From contig NW_027480440.1 in NCBI RefSeq assembly GCF_051401765.1, positions 5,394,001 to 5,458,000 on the forward strand: a stretch of DNA of 64,000 nucleotides, in the 5' to 3' direction. This DNA comes from Calliopsis andreniformis (taxonomy: Eukaryota > Arthropoda > Insecta > Hymenoptera > Andrenidae). Below, in pieces: positions 52,571 to 64,000 of this stretch. Within the stretch, counting starts at the first letter, position 1. Each line of letters opens with the position of its first letter. The translations under genes were made by a program, and so were the position numbers. The notes beneath the pieces were generated by a model. The model was not told the origin of the DNA. It made no database searches and saw nothing but the letters and a program-made list of their open reading frames with translations.

Positions 52571-53873
52571 TCTTCGATCCTCAATCCTCAATCCTCAATC
52601 CGTAATCCCCAATCTTCAATCCTCAATACTCAATCTTGAATCGTCAATCCTCAATCCTGAAATCCTCAACCCTCAATATTCAACACACAACCCTGAACCT
52701 TCAATCCTCAATAGTCAACCATCAATCCTCAATTCTCGATACTCAATAGAATATCCTGTATTCTCTTTTTTCAATACTCAATCCTCAATCTTCAATCTTC
52801 AAGTCTCCACACACAAACATCTATTCTCATCACTCAGCCCTCAACACTCCGTCCGCAATCTTCAATCCTCAAACCTCAATCCTCAATCTTCAATCCTCAA
52901 TACTCAATCTTGAATCCTCAATCCTCAATCCTCAATCCTCAACCCTCAACCCTCAATCCTCAGTCATCAATCCTCAATCTTCAACACTCAATCCTCAATC
53001 CTCAATCCTCAATCCTCAATCCTGAATCCTCATTCCTCAAACCTCAATCCTCAAACCTCAGTCCTCATCCTCAATTCTCAATTCTCAATCCTCAATCCTC
53101 AATCCTCAATCTTCAATCCTCAATAATCAATCTCCTATCCTAGATCCTCAATCCCCAATACTCAATCCTTAATACTCAATCTTCAATCCTCAATCCCCAG
53201 TCCTCAATCTTCAATCCTCAATGCTCAATACTCAATCCTCAATCCTCAGTCCTCAATCCTCAATCCTCAGTCCTCAATCCTCAATCCTCAATACTCATAC
53301 CTCAATCCTCAACCGTCAGTCCTCGGACTCAATCCTCAACACTCAATCCTCAATTCTCAATACTCAATAGAATATCCTGGATTCTCATGGTTTAATACTC
53401 AATCCACAATATTCAATAATCAAATCTCAATCCTCAAACATCAATTCTCAACTCTCAATCCACAACACTCAGTCCTCTCTCTTCAATCCTCCATCCTCAA
53501 TCCTCAATCCTCAGGCGTCAATCCTCAATACTCAATCCTCAACCCTCAACTCTCAGTCCTCAAACCTCAATCCCGAATCCTCAATCCTGAATCCCCAATC
53601 TTCAGCCCTCAGTCCTCAACAATCAGTTGTCAATCCTCAATCCTCAATAGAATATCATCAATTCACAGTTTTCAATACTCAATACTCAATCTGCAATCTT
53701 CAAATCTCTATCCACAAACATCAATTCTCATCACTCAACCCTCAACACTCAGTCCCCAATCCTCAATCTTCAATCCTCAATCCTCAATCCTCAATCCTCA
53801 ATCCTCAATCCTCAATCTTCAATCCTCAATACTCAATCTTCAATCCTCAATCCTCAATCCTCAATCCTCAATC
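52571..53873 (+). repeat. Block D, copy 2, with a hybrid M1 core
   Basis: D1 and D3 each have two M1 cores 274 bases apart; this copy has one, at 52748. Its left half has the features of the first core (GTATTCTCTTTTTTC, CTCCACACACAAACATC). Its right half has those of the second (CATCTATTCTCATCACTCAGCCC, CACTCCGTCC). The missing length is exactly the core spacing, so the copy arose by deletion between the two cores, with the crossover inside the shared CACAAACATC. It also has the 77-base segment absent from D1. Confidence 0.86.
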
Positions 53874-56230
53874 CTCAATACTCAATCGTCAGTCTTCAAT
53901 CCTCAACACTCAATCTTCAATCCTCAATCCCCAATCCTCAACCCCCAATCCTCATTCTTCAATCCTCAATACCCAATCCTCAATCTTCAATCCTCAATCC
54001 TCAATCCTCAATTCTCAATCCTCAATCCTCAGTCCTCAGTCCTCAAACATCAATCCGCAACCCTCAGCCCTCATCCTCAATCCTCAATCCTCAATCCTCA
54101 ATCCTCAATCCTCAATCCTCAATCTTCTATCTTCAATCCTCAATACTCAACCTTCAATCCTCAATCCTCAGTCCTGAAACCTCAATTCTGAATCCTCAAT
54201 CCTGAATCCTCAATCTTCAATCCCCAGACCTCAAACATCAATGCTCAATCCTCAATACTCAACAGAATATCCTGAATTCTCAGTTTTCAATACTAAATCC
54301 CCAATCTTCAATCTTCAAATCTCAATCCACAGACATCAATTCTCATCTCTCAACCCTCAACACTCAGTCCTCAATCTTCAATCCTCAATCCTCAATCCTC
54401 AATCGTCAATCCCCAATACTGAATCTTCAATGCTCAATCCACAATCCGCAATCCTCAATCCTTAATCCTTAGTCCTCAATCTTCAATCCTCAGTCTCCAA
54501 TCCTCAATCTTCAATCCTCAATCCTCAATCCGCATCCTCAATCCTCAATCCTCAATCTTCAATCCTCAATACTCAATCTTCAATCTTCAATCTTGAATCC
54601 TCAAGCCTCAATCCTCAATCCTCAATCAACAATACTCAATCTTCAGTAATCAATCCTCTATCCTCAATCCTCAATCCTCAATACTCAATGCTCAATCCTC
54701 AATACTCAACGTTCAACCCTCAATACCCAATCCTCAATCTCCAATCCTCAATCCTCAGTCCTCAATCCTCAATCCTCAATCCTCAATCCTCTGTCCTCAA
54801 ACCTCAATCCTGAATCCTCAATCCTGAATCCTCAATCTTCAGCCCTCAGTCCTCAACAATCAGTTGTCAATCCTCGATCCTCAATAGAATATCCTCAATT
54901 CACAGTTTTCAATACTTAATACTCAATCTGCAATCTTCAAATCTATATCCACAAACATCAACTCCCATCACTCAACCCTCAACACTCAGTCCTCAATGTT
55001 CAATCCTCAATCCTTAATTCCCAGTCTTCAATCCTCAATGCTGAATCTTCAATCCTCAATCCTCAATCCTCAATCCTCAATCCTCAATCCTGAAATCCTC
55101 AACCCTCAATATTCAACACACAACCCTCAACCATCAATTCTCAATACTCAACCATCAATCCTCAATTCTCAATACTCAATAGAATATCCTGGCATCTCAT
55201 GGTTTAATACTCAATCCACAATATTCAATAATCAAATCTCAATCCTCAAACATCAATTCTCAACTCTCAATCCACAACACTCAGTCCTCTCTCTTCAATC
55301 CTCCATCCTCAATCCTCAATCCTCACGCGTCAATCCTCAATCCTCAATCCTCAACCCTCAACTCTCAGTCCTCAAACCTCAATCCCGAATCCTCAATCCT
55401 GAATCCCCAATCTTCAGCCCTCAGTCCTCAACAATCAGTTGTCAATCCTCAATCCTCAATAGAATATCATCAATTCACAGTTTTCAATACTCAATACTCA
55501 ATCTGCAATCTTCAAATCTCTATCCACAAACATCAATTCTCATCACTCAACCCTCAACACTCAGTCCCCAATCCTCAATCTTCAATCCTCAATCCTCAAT
55601 CCTGAATCCTCAATCCTCAATCCTCAATCTTCAATCCTCAATACTCAATCTTCAATCCTCAATCCTCAATCCTCAATCCTCAATCCTCAATACTCAATCG
55701 TCAGTCTTCAATCCTCAACACTCAATCTTCAATCCTCAATCCCCAATCCTCAACCCCCAATCGTCATTCTTCAATCCTCAATACCCAATCCTCAATCTTC
55801 AATCCTCAATCCTCAATCCTCAATTCTCAATCCTCAATCCTCAGTCCTCAGTCCTCAAACATCAATCCGCAACCCTCAGCCCTCATCCTCAATCCTCAAT
55901 CCTCAATCCTCAATCCTCAATCCTCAATCTTCTATCTTCAATCCTCAATACTCAACCTTCAATCCTCAATCCTCAGTCCTGAAACCTCAATTCTGAATCC
56001 TCAATCCTGAATCCTCAATCTTCAATCCCCAGACCTCAACCATCAATGCTCAATCCTCAATACTCAACAGAATATCCTGAATTCTCAGTTTTCAATACTA
56101 AATCCCCAATCTTCAATCTTCAAATCTCAATCCACAGACATCAATTCTCATCTCTCAACCCTCAACACTCAGTCCTCAATCTTCAATCCTCAATCCTCAA
56201 TCCTCAATCGTCAATCCTCAATACTGAATC
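53874..56230 (+). repeat. Block C, copy 3
   Basis: It matches C2 at offsets 34,430 and 34,437 and shows the internal repeat (landmarks at 53887 and 55699). Cores: 54264, 54886, 55181, 55461 and 56069. It has one extra heptad near 54,110 and private substitutions such as CACGCGTC near 55,325, where the other copies have CAGGCGTC. Confidence 0.83.
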
Positions 56231-59200
56231 TTCAATTCTCAATCCACAATCCTCAATCCTCAATCCTCAATCCTCAATCCTCAATCCTCAATCCTCAATC
56301 TTCAATCCTCAATACTCAATCTTCAATCCTGAATCCTCATTCTTCAGCCCTCAGTCCTCAACAATCAGTTGTCAAACCTCAATCCTCAATAGAATATCAT
56401 CAATTCACAGTTTTCAATAGTCAATACTTAATCTGCAATCTTCAAATCTCTATCCACAAACATCAATTCTCATCACTCAACCCTCAACACTCAGTCCTCA
56501 ATCCTCAATCCTCAATCATCAATCCTCAATCCCCAATCCTCAATCTTCAATCCTCAATCCTCGATCCTCAATTCTCAATCCTCAATCCTCAATCTTCAGA
56601 CCTCAAACATCAATACTCAACCCTCAGTCCTCGTCCTCAATCCACAACCCTCAATCCTCAATCCTCAATCTTCAATCCTCAATCCTCAATCCTCAATCAT
56701 CAATCCTCAATCCTCAGTCCTCAAACCTCAATCCTGAATCCTCAATCCTGAATCCTCATTCTTCAGCCCTCAGTCCTCAGCAATTAGTTGTCAATCCTCA
56801 ATCCTCAATAGAATATCATCAATTCACAGTTTTCAGCACTCAATACTCAATCGGCAATCTTCAAATCTCTATCCACAAACATCAATTCTCATCACTCAAC
56901 CCTCAACACTCAGGCCCCAATCCTCAATCTTCAATCCTCAATCCTCAATCCTCAATCCTCAATCCTCAATCCTCAACCTTCAATCCTCAATACTCAATAT
57001 TGAATCCTCTATCCTCAATCCTCAATCCTCAATCTTCAATCCTCGATAGTCAACCTCCAATCCTAGATCCTCAATCCCCAATCATCAATCCTTAATTCTC
57101 AATCTTCAATCCTCAATCCCCAGTCCTCAATCTTCAATCCTCAATGCTCAATCGTCAATCCTCAATCCTCAGTCCACAATCCTCAATCCTCAAACCTCAA
57201 TCCTCAACCGTCAGTCCTCGTCATCAATCCACAACCCTCAATCCTCAATCCTCAACCTTCAATCATCAATACTCAATCTTCAATCCTCAATCTTCAATCC
57301 TCCATCCTCAATCCTCAATCCTCAAGAGTCAATCCTCCATCCTGAATACTCAAACCTCAATTCTCAGTCCTCAAACCTCAATCCCGAATCCTCAACTTTG
57401 AATCCTCAATCTTCAGCCCTCGGCCCTCAACAATCAATTGTCAATCCTCAATCCTCAATAGAATACCCTCAATTCACAGCATTCAATACTCAATCTCCAT
57501 TCCTCAAACTTCAAACCTCAACCCACAAACATCAACTCTCATCATTCAACCCTCAACACTCAGTCCTCAATCTTCAATACCCAATCCTCAATCCTCAATC
57601 TTCAATCCTCAATACACAATCTTCAATCCTCAATCCTCAATTCTCAGTCCTCAATACTCAATCCTCAATCGTCAATCCTCAATCCCCAATCCTCAATCTT
57701 CAATCCTCAATCGTCAATCCTCAATCCTCAATCCTCAGTCCTCAAACCTCAATCCTGAATCCTCAATACTGAATCCTCATTCTTCAGCCCTCAGTCCTCA
57801 ACAATCAGTTGTCAATCCTCAATCCTCAATAGAATATCATCAATTCACAGTTTTCAGCACTCAATACTCAATCTGCAATCTTCAAATCTCTATCCACAAA
57901 CATCAATTCTCATCCCTCAACCCTCAACACTCAGGCCCCAATCCTCAATCTTCAATCCTCAATCCTCAATCCTCAATCCTCAATCCTCAACCTTCAATCC
58001 TCAATACTCAGTATTGAATCCTCTATCCTCAATCCTCAATCCTCAATCGTCAATACCCATTCTTCAATCCTCAATACCCAATCCTCAATCTTCAACCCTC
58101 AATCCTCAATCCGCAATCCTCAATCTTGAATCCTCAATACTCAATCTTCAATCCTTAATCCTCAATCTTCAATCCGCAACCCTCAATTCTCAATCTTCGA
58201 TCCTCGATACTGAATCTTCAATCCTCAATCCTCAATCCTCAATCTTCAATCCTCAACCCTTAATCCTCAATCTTCAACCCTCAGTCCCCAATCCTCAATC
58301 TACAATGCTCAATCCTCAATCCTCATACTCAATACTCAATCCTCAATCTTCAATCCTCAATCCTTAATCCTCAATCTTCAATCCTCAGTCCCCAATCCTC
58401 AATCTTCAATCCTCAATCCTCAATCCTCATACTCAATCCTCAATCTTCAATCATCAATCCTCAATACTCAATCTTCAATCCTCAATCCCGAATCCTCAAT
58501 TTTCAATCCTCAATCCTCAACCCTCAGTCCTCATCCTCAATTCTCAATTCACAAACCTCAATTCTCAACCCCCAATCTTCAATCCTCAATAATCAATCTC
58601 CAATCCTAGATCCCCAATGCCCAATCCTCAATCCTTAATCCTCAATCTTCAATCCTCAATCCCCGGTCCTCAATCTTAAATCCTCAATGCTCAATCCTCA
58701 ATCCTCAATCCACAGTCCTCAATCCTCAATCCTCAATCCGCAGTCCTCAATCTTCAATCCTCAATACTCAATCTTCAATCCTAAATCCTCAATCCTGAAA
58801 TCCTCAATCCTCAATATTCAACACACAACCCTCAACCTTCAATCCTCAATACTCAAGCCTCAATCCTCAATTCTCAATACTCAATCATCAGTATTCAATC
58901 CTCAACACTCAATCTTCATTCCTCAATCCTCAATCTTCAATCCACAATACTCAATCTTCAATCCTCAACCCTCAATCCTCAATCCTCAATCCTCAATCCT
59001 CAATCTTCAATCCTCAATCCTCGATCCTCAATTCTCAATCCTCAATCCTCAATCCTCAGACCACAAACATCAATACTCAACCCTCAATACTCAATATTCA
59101 ATCCTCAATCCTCAATGCTCAATCCTCAATCCTCAATACTCAAACGTCAGTCTTCAATCCTCAACACTCAATCTTCAATCCTCAATCCCCAATCCTCAAT

Positions 59201-59522
59201 CCCCAATCCTCATTCTCCAATCTTCAATACCCAATCCTCAGTCTTGAATCCTCAATCCTCAATCCTCAATTCTCAATTCTCAATCCTCAGTCCTCAGTCC
59301 TCAGACATCAATCCTGAACCCTCAGACCTCATCCTCAATCCTCAATCCACAATCCTCAATCCTCAATCCTCAATCTTCAATCTTCAATCCTCAATACTCA
59401 ATCATCAATCCTCAATCCTCAGTCCTCAAACCTCAATCCTCAATCCTCAATCCTCAATCATCAATCTTCAATCCTCAATACACAATCTTCAACCTTCAAT
59501 CCGCAATCCTCAATCCTCAATC
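56231..59522 (+). repeat. Block E, copy 5
   Basis: It matches E2 at offset 34,430, then 34,416 after a 14-base (two-heptad) loss near 59,055, where CTCAGACCACAAACATC lacks the preceding CAACCCTCAATCC. M2 cores: 56391, 56810, 57460 and 57831. As in the other copies, the last 1.7 kb has no core. It passes directly into the second 7.64-kb unit. Confidence 0.82.
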
Positions 59523-60215
59523 CTCAATCCTCAATCATCAATCCTCAATCCTCAGTCCTCAAACCTCAATCCTGAATCCTCAATCCTCAATCCTCAATCC
59601 TGAAATCCTCAACCCTCAATATTCAACACACAACCCTCAACCATCAATTCTCAATACTCAACCATCAATCCTCAATTCTCTGTAGTCAATAGAATATCCT
59701 GAATACTCATGGTTCAGTACTCAATCCACAATATTCAATAATCAAATCTCAATCCTCACACATCAATTCTCAACACTCAATCCTCAACACTCAGTCCTCT
59801 CTCTTCAATTCTCCATCCTCAATCCTCAATCCTCAAGAGTCAATCCCCAATCCTCAATCCTTCATACCTCAATTTTCAGTCCTCAAACCTCAATCCCGAA
59901 TCCTCAAACCTGAATCCTCAATCTTCAGCCCTCAGTACACAACAATCAATTGTCAATCCTCAATCCTCAATAGAATATCCTCAATTCACAGTTTTCAATA
60001 CTCAATCACCATTCTTCAATCTTCAAATCTCAATCCACAAACATCAATTCTCATCACTCAACCCTCAACACTCAGTCCTCATTCTTCAATCCTCAATCCT
60101 CAATCCTCAATCGTCAGTCCTCAATCCCCAATCCTCTATCATCAATCCTCAATCCGCAATCCTCAATCCTCAATACTGAATCCTCAATCTTCAATCCTCA
60201 ATACTCAATCCTCAA
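59516..60215 (+). repeat. Block H, copy 2 (start of the second 7.64-kb unit)
   Basis: It repeats 51872-52570 with the private CTCTGTAGTCAATAG before M3 core 59691, and with M2 core 59971. A one-base insertion turns one heptad into the 8-mer TTCATACC at 59861-59868. That is one of the few register changes not shared with any other copy, and so it is recent. Confidence 0.83.
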
Positions 60216-61792
60216 TCTTCGATCCTCAATCCTCAATCCTCAATCCGTAATCCCCAATCTTCAATCCTCAATACTCAATCTTGAATCGTCAATCCTCAAT
60301 CCTGAAATCCTCAACCCTCAATATTCAACACACAACCCTCAACCTTCAATCCTCAATAGTCAACCATCAATCCTCAATTCTCGATACTCAATAGAATATC
60401 CTGTATTCTCTTTTTTCAATACTCAATCCTCAATCTTCAATCTTCAAGTCTCCACACACAAACATCATTTCTCATAACTCAACCCTCAACACTCAGTCCT
60501 CAATCCTCAACCCTCAGTCCTCAATACTCAATCCTCAGTCCTCAGCCCTCAATCTTCAATACTCAATCCTCAATCCTAAAATCCTCAATCCTCAGTATTC
60601 AACACACAACCCTCAAACATCAATCCTCAATACTCAACCATCAATCCTCAATTCTCAATACTCAATAGAATATCCTGAATTCTCAGTTTTCGATACTCAA
60701 TCCTCAATCTTCAATCTTCAAGTCTCCATCCACAAACATCTATTCTCATCACTCAGCCCTCAACACTCCGTCCGCAATCTTCAATCCTCAAACCTCAATC
60801 CTCAATCTTCAATCGTCAATACTGAATCTTGAATCCTCAATCCTCAATCCTCAATCCTCAACCCTCAACCCTCAATCCTCAGTCATCAATCCTCAATCTT
60901 CAACACTCAATCCTCTATCCTCAATCCTCAATCCTCAATCCTGAATCCTCATTCCTCAAACCTCAATCCTCAAACCTCAGTCCTCATCCTCAATTCTCAA
61001 TTCTCAATCCTCAATCCTCAATCCTCAATCCTCAATCTTCAATCCTCAATAATCAATCTCCTATCCTAGATCCTCAATCCCCAATACTCAATCCTTAATA
61101 CTCAATCTTCAATCCTCAAACCCCAGTCCTCAATCTTCAATCCTCAATGCTCAATACTCAATCCTCAATCCTCAGTCCTCAATCCTCAATCCTCAGTCCT
61201 CAATCCTCAATCCTCAATACCCATACCTCAATCCTCAACCGTCAGTCCTCGGACTCAATCCTCAACACTCAATCCTCAATTCTCAATACTCAATAAAATA
61301 TCCTGGATTCTCATGGTTTAATACTCAATCCACAATATTCAATAATCAAATCTCAATCCTCAAACATCAATTCTCAACTCTCAATCCACAACACTCAGTC
61401 CTCTCTCTTCAATCCTCCATCCTCAATCCTCAATCCTCAGGCGTCAATCCTCAATCCTCAATCCTCAACCCTCAACTCTCAGTCCTCAAACCTCAATCCC
61501 GAATCCTCAATCCTGAATCCCCAATCTTCAGCCCTCAGTCCTCAACAATCAGTTGTCAATCCTCAATCCTCAATAGAATATCATCAATTCACAGTTTTCA
61601 ATACTCAATACTCAATCTGCAATCTTCAAATCTCTATCCACAAACATCAATTCTCATCACTCAACCCTCAACACTCAGTCCCCAATCCTCAATCTTCAAT
61701 CCTCAATCCTCAATCCTCAATCCTCAATCCTCAATCCTCAATCTTCAATCCTCAATACTCAATCTTCAATCCTCAATCCTCAATCCTCAATC
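60216..61792 (+). repeat. Block D, copy 3 (most complete)
   Basis: It has both M1 cores (60393 and 60667, 274 bases apart) and the 77-base segment (near 60,855-60,935), so it is the fullest of the three D copies. The dimer is 61295 and 61575. Its M3 core has lost the G of AGAATAT (AAAATAT). It is the best reference for what D looked like before the deletions in D1 and D2. Confidence 0.83.
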
Positions 61793-63851
61793 CTCAATCC
61801 TCAATACTCAATCGTCAGTCTTCAATTCTCAACACTCAATCTTCAATCCTCAATCCCCAATCCTCAACCCCCAATCCTCATTCTTCAATCCTCAATACCC
61901 AATCCTCAATCTTCAATCCTCAATCCTCAATCCTGAATTCTCAATCCTCAATCCTCAGTCCTCAGTCCTCAAACATCAATCCGCAACACTCAGCCCTCAT
62001 CCTCAATCCTCAATCCTCAATCCTCAGTCCTCAATCCTCAATCTTCTATCTTCAATCCTCAATACTCAACCTTCAATCCTCAATCCTCAGTCCTGAAACC
62101 TCAATTCTGAATCCTCAATCCTGAATCCTCCATCTTCAATCCCCAGACCTCAACCATCAATGCTCAATCCTCAATACTCAACAGAATATCCTGAATTCTC
62201 AGTTTTCAATACTAAATCCCCAATCTTCAATCTTCAAATCTCAATCCACAGACATCAATTCTCATCTCTCAACCCTCAACACTCAGTCCTCAATCTTCAA
62301 TCCTCAATCCTCAATCCTCAATCGTCAATCCTCAATACTGAACCTTCAATCCTCAATCCACAATCCGCAATCCTCAATCCTTAATCCTTAGTCCTCAATC
62401 TTCAATCCTCAGTCTCCAATCCTCAATCTTCAATCCTCAATCCTCAATCCGCATCCTCAATCCTCAATCCTCAATCTTCAATCCTCAATACTCAATCTTC
62501 AATCTTCAATCTTGAATCCTCAAGCCTCAATCCTCAATCCTCAATCAACAATACTCAATCTTCAATAATCAATCCTCTATCCTCAATCCTCAATCCTCAA
62601 TACTCAATGCTCAATCCTCAATACTCAACGTTCAACCCTCAATACCCAATCCTCAATCTCCAATCCTCAATCCTCAGTCCTCAATCCTCAATCCTCAATC
62701 CTCAATCCTCTGTCCTCAAACCTCAATCCTGAATCCTCAATCCTGAATCCTCAATCTTCAGCCCTCAGTCCTCAACAATCAGTTGTCAATCCTCGATCCT
62801 CAATAGAATATCCTCAATTCACAGTTTTCAATACTTAATACTCAATCTGCAATCTTCAAATCTATATCCACAAACATCAACTCCCATCACTCAACCCTCA
62901 ACACTCAGTCCTCAATGTTCAATCCTCAATCCTTAATTCCCAGTCTTCAATCCTCAATGCTGAATCTTCAATCCTCAATCCTCAATCCTCAATCCTCAAT
63001 CCTCAATCCTGAAATCCTCAACCCTCAACATTCAACACACAACCCTCAACCATCAATTCTCAATACTCAACCATCAATCCTCAATTCTCAATACTCAATA
63101 GAATATCCTGGCATCTCATGGTTTAATACTCAATCCACAATATTCAATAATCAAATCTCAATCCTCAAACATCAATTCTCAACTCTCAATCCACAACACT
63201 CAGTCCTCTCTCTTCAATCCTCCATCCTCAATCCTCAATCCTCAGGCGTCAATCCTCAATCCTCAATCCTCAACCCTCAACTCTCAGTCCTCAAACCTCA
63301 ATCCCGAATCCTCAATCCTGAATCCCCAATCTTCAGCCCTCAGTCCTCAACAATCAGTTGTCAATCCTCAATCCTCAATAGAATATCATCAATTCACAGT
63401 TTTCAATACTCAATACTCAATCTGCAATCTTCAAATCTCTATCCACAAACATCAATTCTCATCACTCAACCCTCAACACTCAGTCCCCAATCCTCAATCT
63501 TCAATCCTCAATCCTCAATCCTGAATCCTCAATCCTCAATCCTCAATCTTCAATCCTCAATACTCAATCTTCAATCCTCAATCCTCAATCCTCAATCCTC
63601 AATCCTCAATACTCAATCGTCAGTCTTCAATCCTCAACACTCAATCTTCAATCCTCAATCCCCAATCCTCAACCCCCAATCGTCATTCTTCAATCCTCAA
63701 TACCCAATCCTCAATCTTCAATCCTCAATCCTGAATCCTCAATTCTCAATCCTCAATCCTCAGTCCTCAGTCCTCAAACATCAATCCGCAACCCTCAGCC
63801 CTCATCCTCAATCCTCAATCCTCAATCCTCAATCCTCAATCCTCAATCTTC
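61793..63851 (+). repeat. Block C, copy 4 (right part replaced)
   Basis: It matches C3 at offset 7,919. Cores: 62183, 62805, 63100 and 63380. It breaks off at about 63,852 in CAATCTTCAATCC, where C3 continues CTTCTATCTTC. Private changes include CAACATTCAACAC near 63,028. Confidence 0.83.
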
Positions 63852-64000
63852 AATCCCGAATCCTCAATTTTCAATCCTCAATCCTCAACCCTCAGTCCTC
63901 ATCCTCAATTCTCAATTCTCAAACCTCAATTCTCAACCCCCAATCTTCAATCCTCAATAATCAATCTCCAATCCTAGATCCCCAATGCCCAATCCTCAAT
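63852..64000 (+). repeat. Block-E-type tail beginning at a sharp junction
   Basis: From TCCCGAATCCTCAATTTTC on, the sequence follows the core-free part of block E (near 14,070-14,215) and the parallel stretch near 8,370-8,510, including CCTAGATCCCCAATGCCC. TCTCAATTCTCAAACC agrees with the 8,400 version; the block E version has TCTCAATTCACAAACC. So the source is a B-type copy. The segment is cut by the window end. Confidence 0.78.

Larger units (their letters stand above)
51872..59515 (+). repeat. 7.64-kb tandem unit, copy 1 (H, D, C, E)
   Basis: A second copy starts at about 59516. The offset is 7,644 bases (1,092 heptads) at the left. It becomes 7,645 after a one-base insertion near 59,861, and 7,919 past the D block, where this copy has a 274-base deletion. 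Cores run from 52047 to 57831. Inside it, 52571-59515 also matches 17945-25106 at offsets of about 34.35 to 34.63 kb, so this unit joins a local tandem event to the larger super-unit. Confidence 0.84.
1..64000 (+). repeat. Heptamer satellite array, consensus TCAATCC, filling the window
   Basis: Every line of the window reads as consecutive variants of TCAATCC, and I found no stretch of even 100 bases that leaves this pattern. The consensus is 43% GC, has no G on the + strand and has no CpG. G and CpG enter only through variants such as TCAGTCC, TGAATCC, TCGATCC and CCGCAATCC. Register is kept for hundreds of bases and shifts only at scattered 6-mers and 8-mers. The reverse-strand unit GGATTGA carries TGA. 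Because 7 is not a multiple of 3, that stop appears in all three reverse frames every 21 bases, while the forward consensus has none. This is tandem satellite DNA. Its role is unknown. Long satellites of this kind are typical of eukaryotic heterochromatin, but host and chromosomal position are inference. Confidence 0.97.

Noticed and set aside
1..64000. CRISPR array
   Set aside because: There are no constant repeats separated by unrelated spacers of uniform size; spacers and repeats would both be TCAATCC variants, and no cas gene is present.
1..64000. Telomeric repeat
   Set aside because: GGATTGA is G-containing and short, but units are highly degenerate and carry higher-order structure and internal duplications, unlike terminal telomere arrays. 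It could still be subtelomeric.
1..64000. Bacterial heptamer repeat tract
   Set aside because: Heptanucleotide tandem repeats are known in heterocystous cyanobacteria and some other bacteria, but as short intergenic tracts. A gene-free stretch of 64 kb would be exceptional; not formally excluded.

Overview
The whole 64 kb window is one uninterrupted satellite array. I find no gene, RNA gene, transposon, CRISPR array or ordinary unique sequence in it. The base unit on the + strand is the heptamer TCAATCC (GGATTGA on the other strand), roughly 9,100 units end to end, most differing from the consensus by zero to two bases (TCAATCT, TCAATAC, TCAATTC, TCAGTCC, TCAACCC, TGAATCC, GCAATCC and others). 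The consensus unit has no G on the + strand. The long forward open frames, which translate to a degenerate SILNPQS heptapeptide, follow from the repeat arithmetic and are not evidence of genes.

Four nested levels are visible. (1) The heptamer, kept in register over long runs and broken by occasional recurring 6-mers and 8-mers. (2) A 105-bp, 15-heptad divergent core beginning AGAATAT, seen about 107 times by hand count in three types (M1, M2, M3). Every one of the 19 M3 cores is followed by an M2 core, normally 280 bp downstream. (3) Kilobase blocks, labelled A to H here, copied in tandem or dispersed. (4) A super-unit of about 31 kb: 1-31195 runs A-B-C-D-C-E-F-E-F, and a second round from 31196 runs A-(local amplification)-B-H-D-C-E-H-D-C to the window end.

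Copies are very similar. A1 and A2 (offset 31,195) differ at five positions that I found in about 3.19 kb. Two adjacent 4,250-bp units (22655-26904 and 26905-31154) differ at two positions that I found. B1 and B2 (about 12.1 kb, offset about 36.1 kb) differ mainly by insertions and deletions of whole heptads. A 7.64-kb tandem duplication starts at about 51872 and 59516. One D-block copy is a hybrid core made by a 274-bp deletion, the product expected from unequal exchange.

The sequence does not identify the organism. Length, layering and lack of genes fit eukaryotic heterochromatin (centromeric, pericentromeric, subtelomeric, sex- or B-chromosomal). Heptamer tandem repeats also occur in bacteria such as heterocystous cyanobacteria, but as short intergenic tracts. 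The block history below was read by eye, so boundaries carry an uncertainty of about one to three heptads, and the larger copy numbers depend on a correct assembly.
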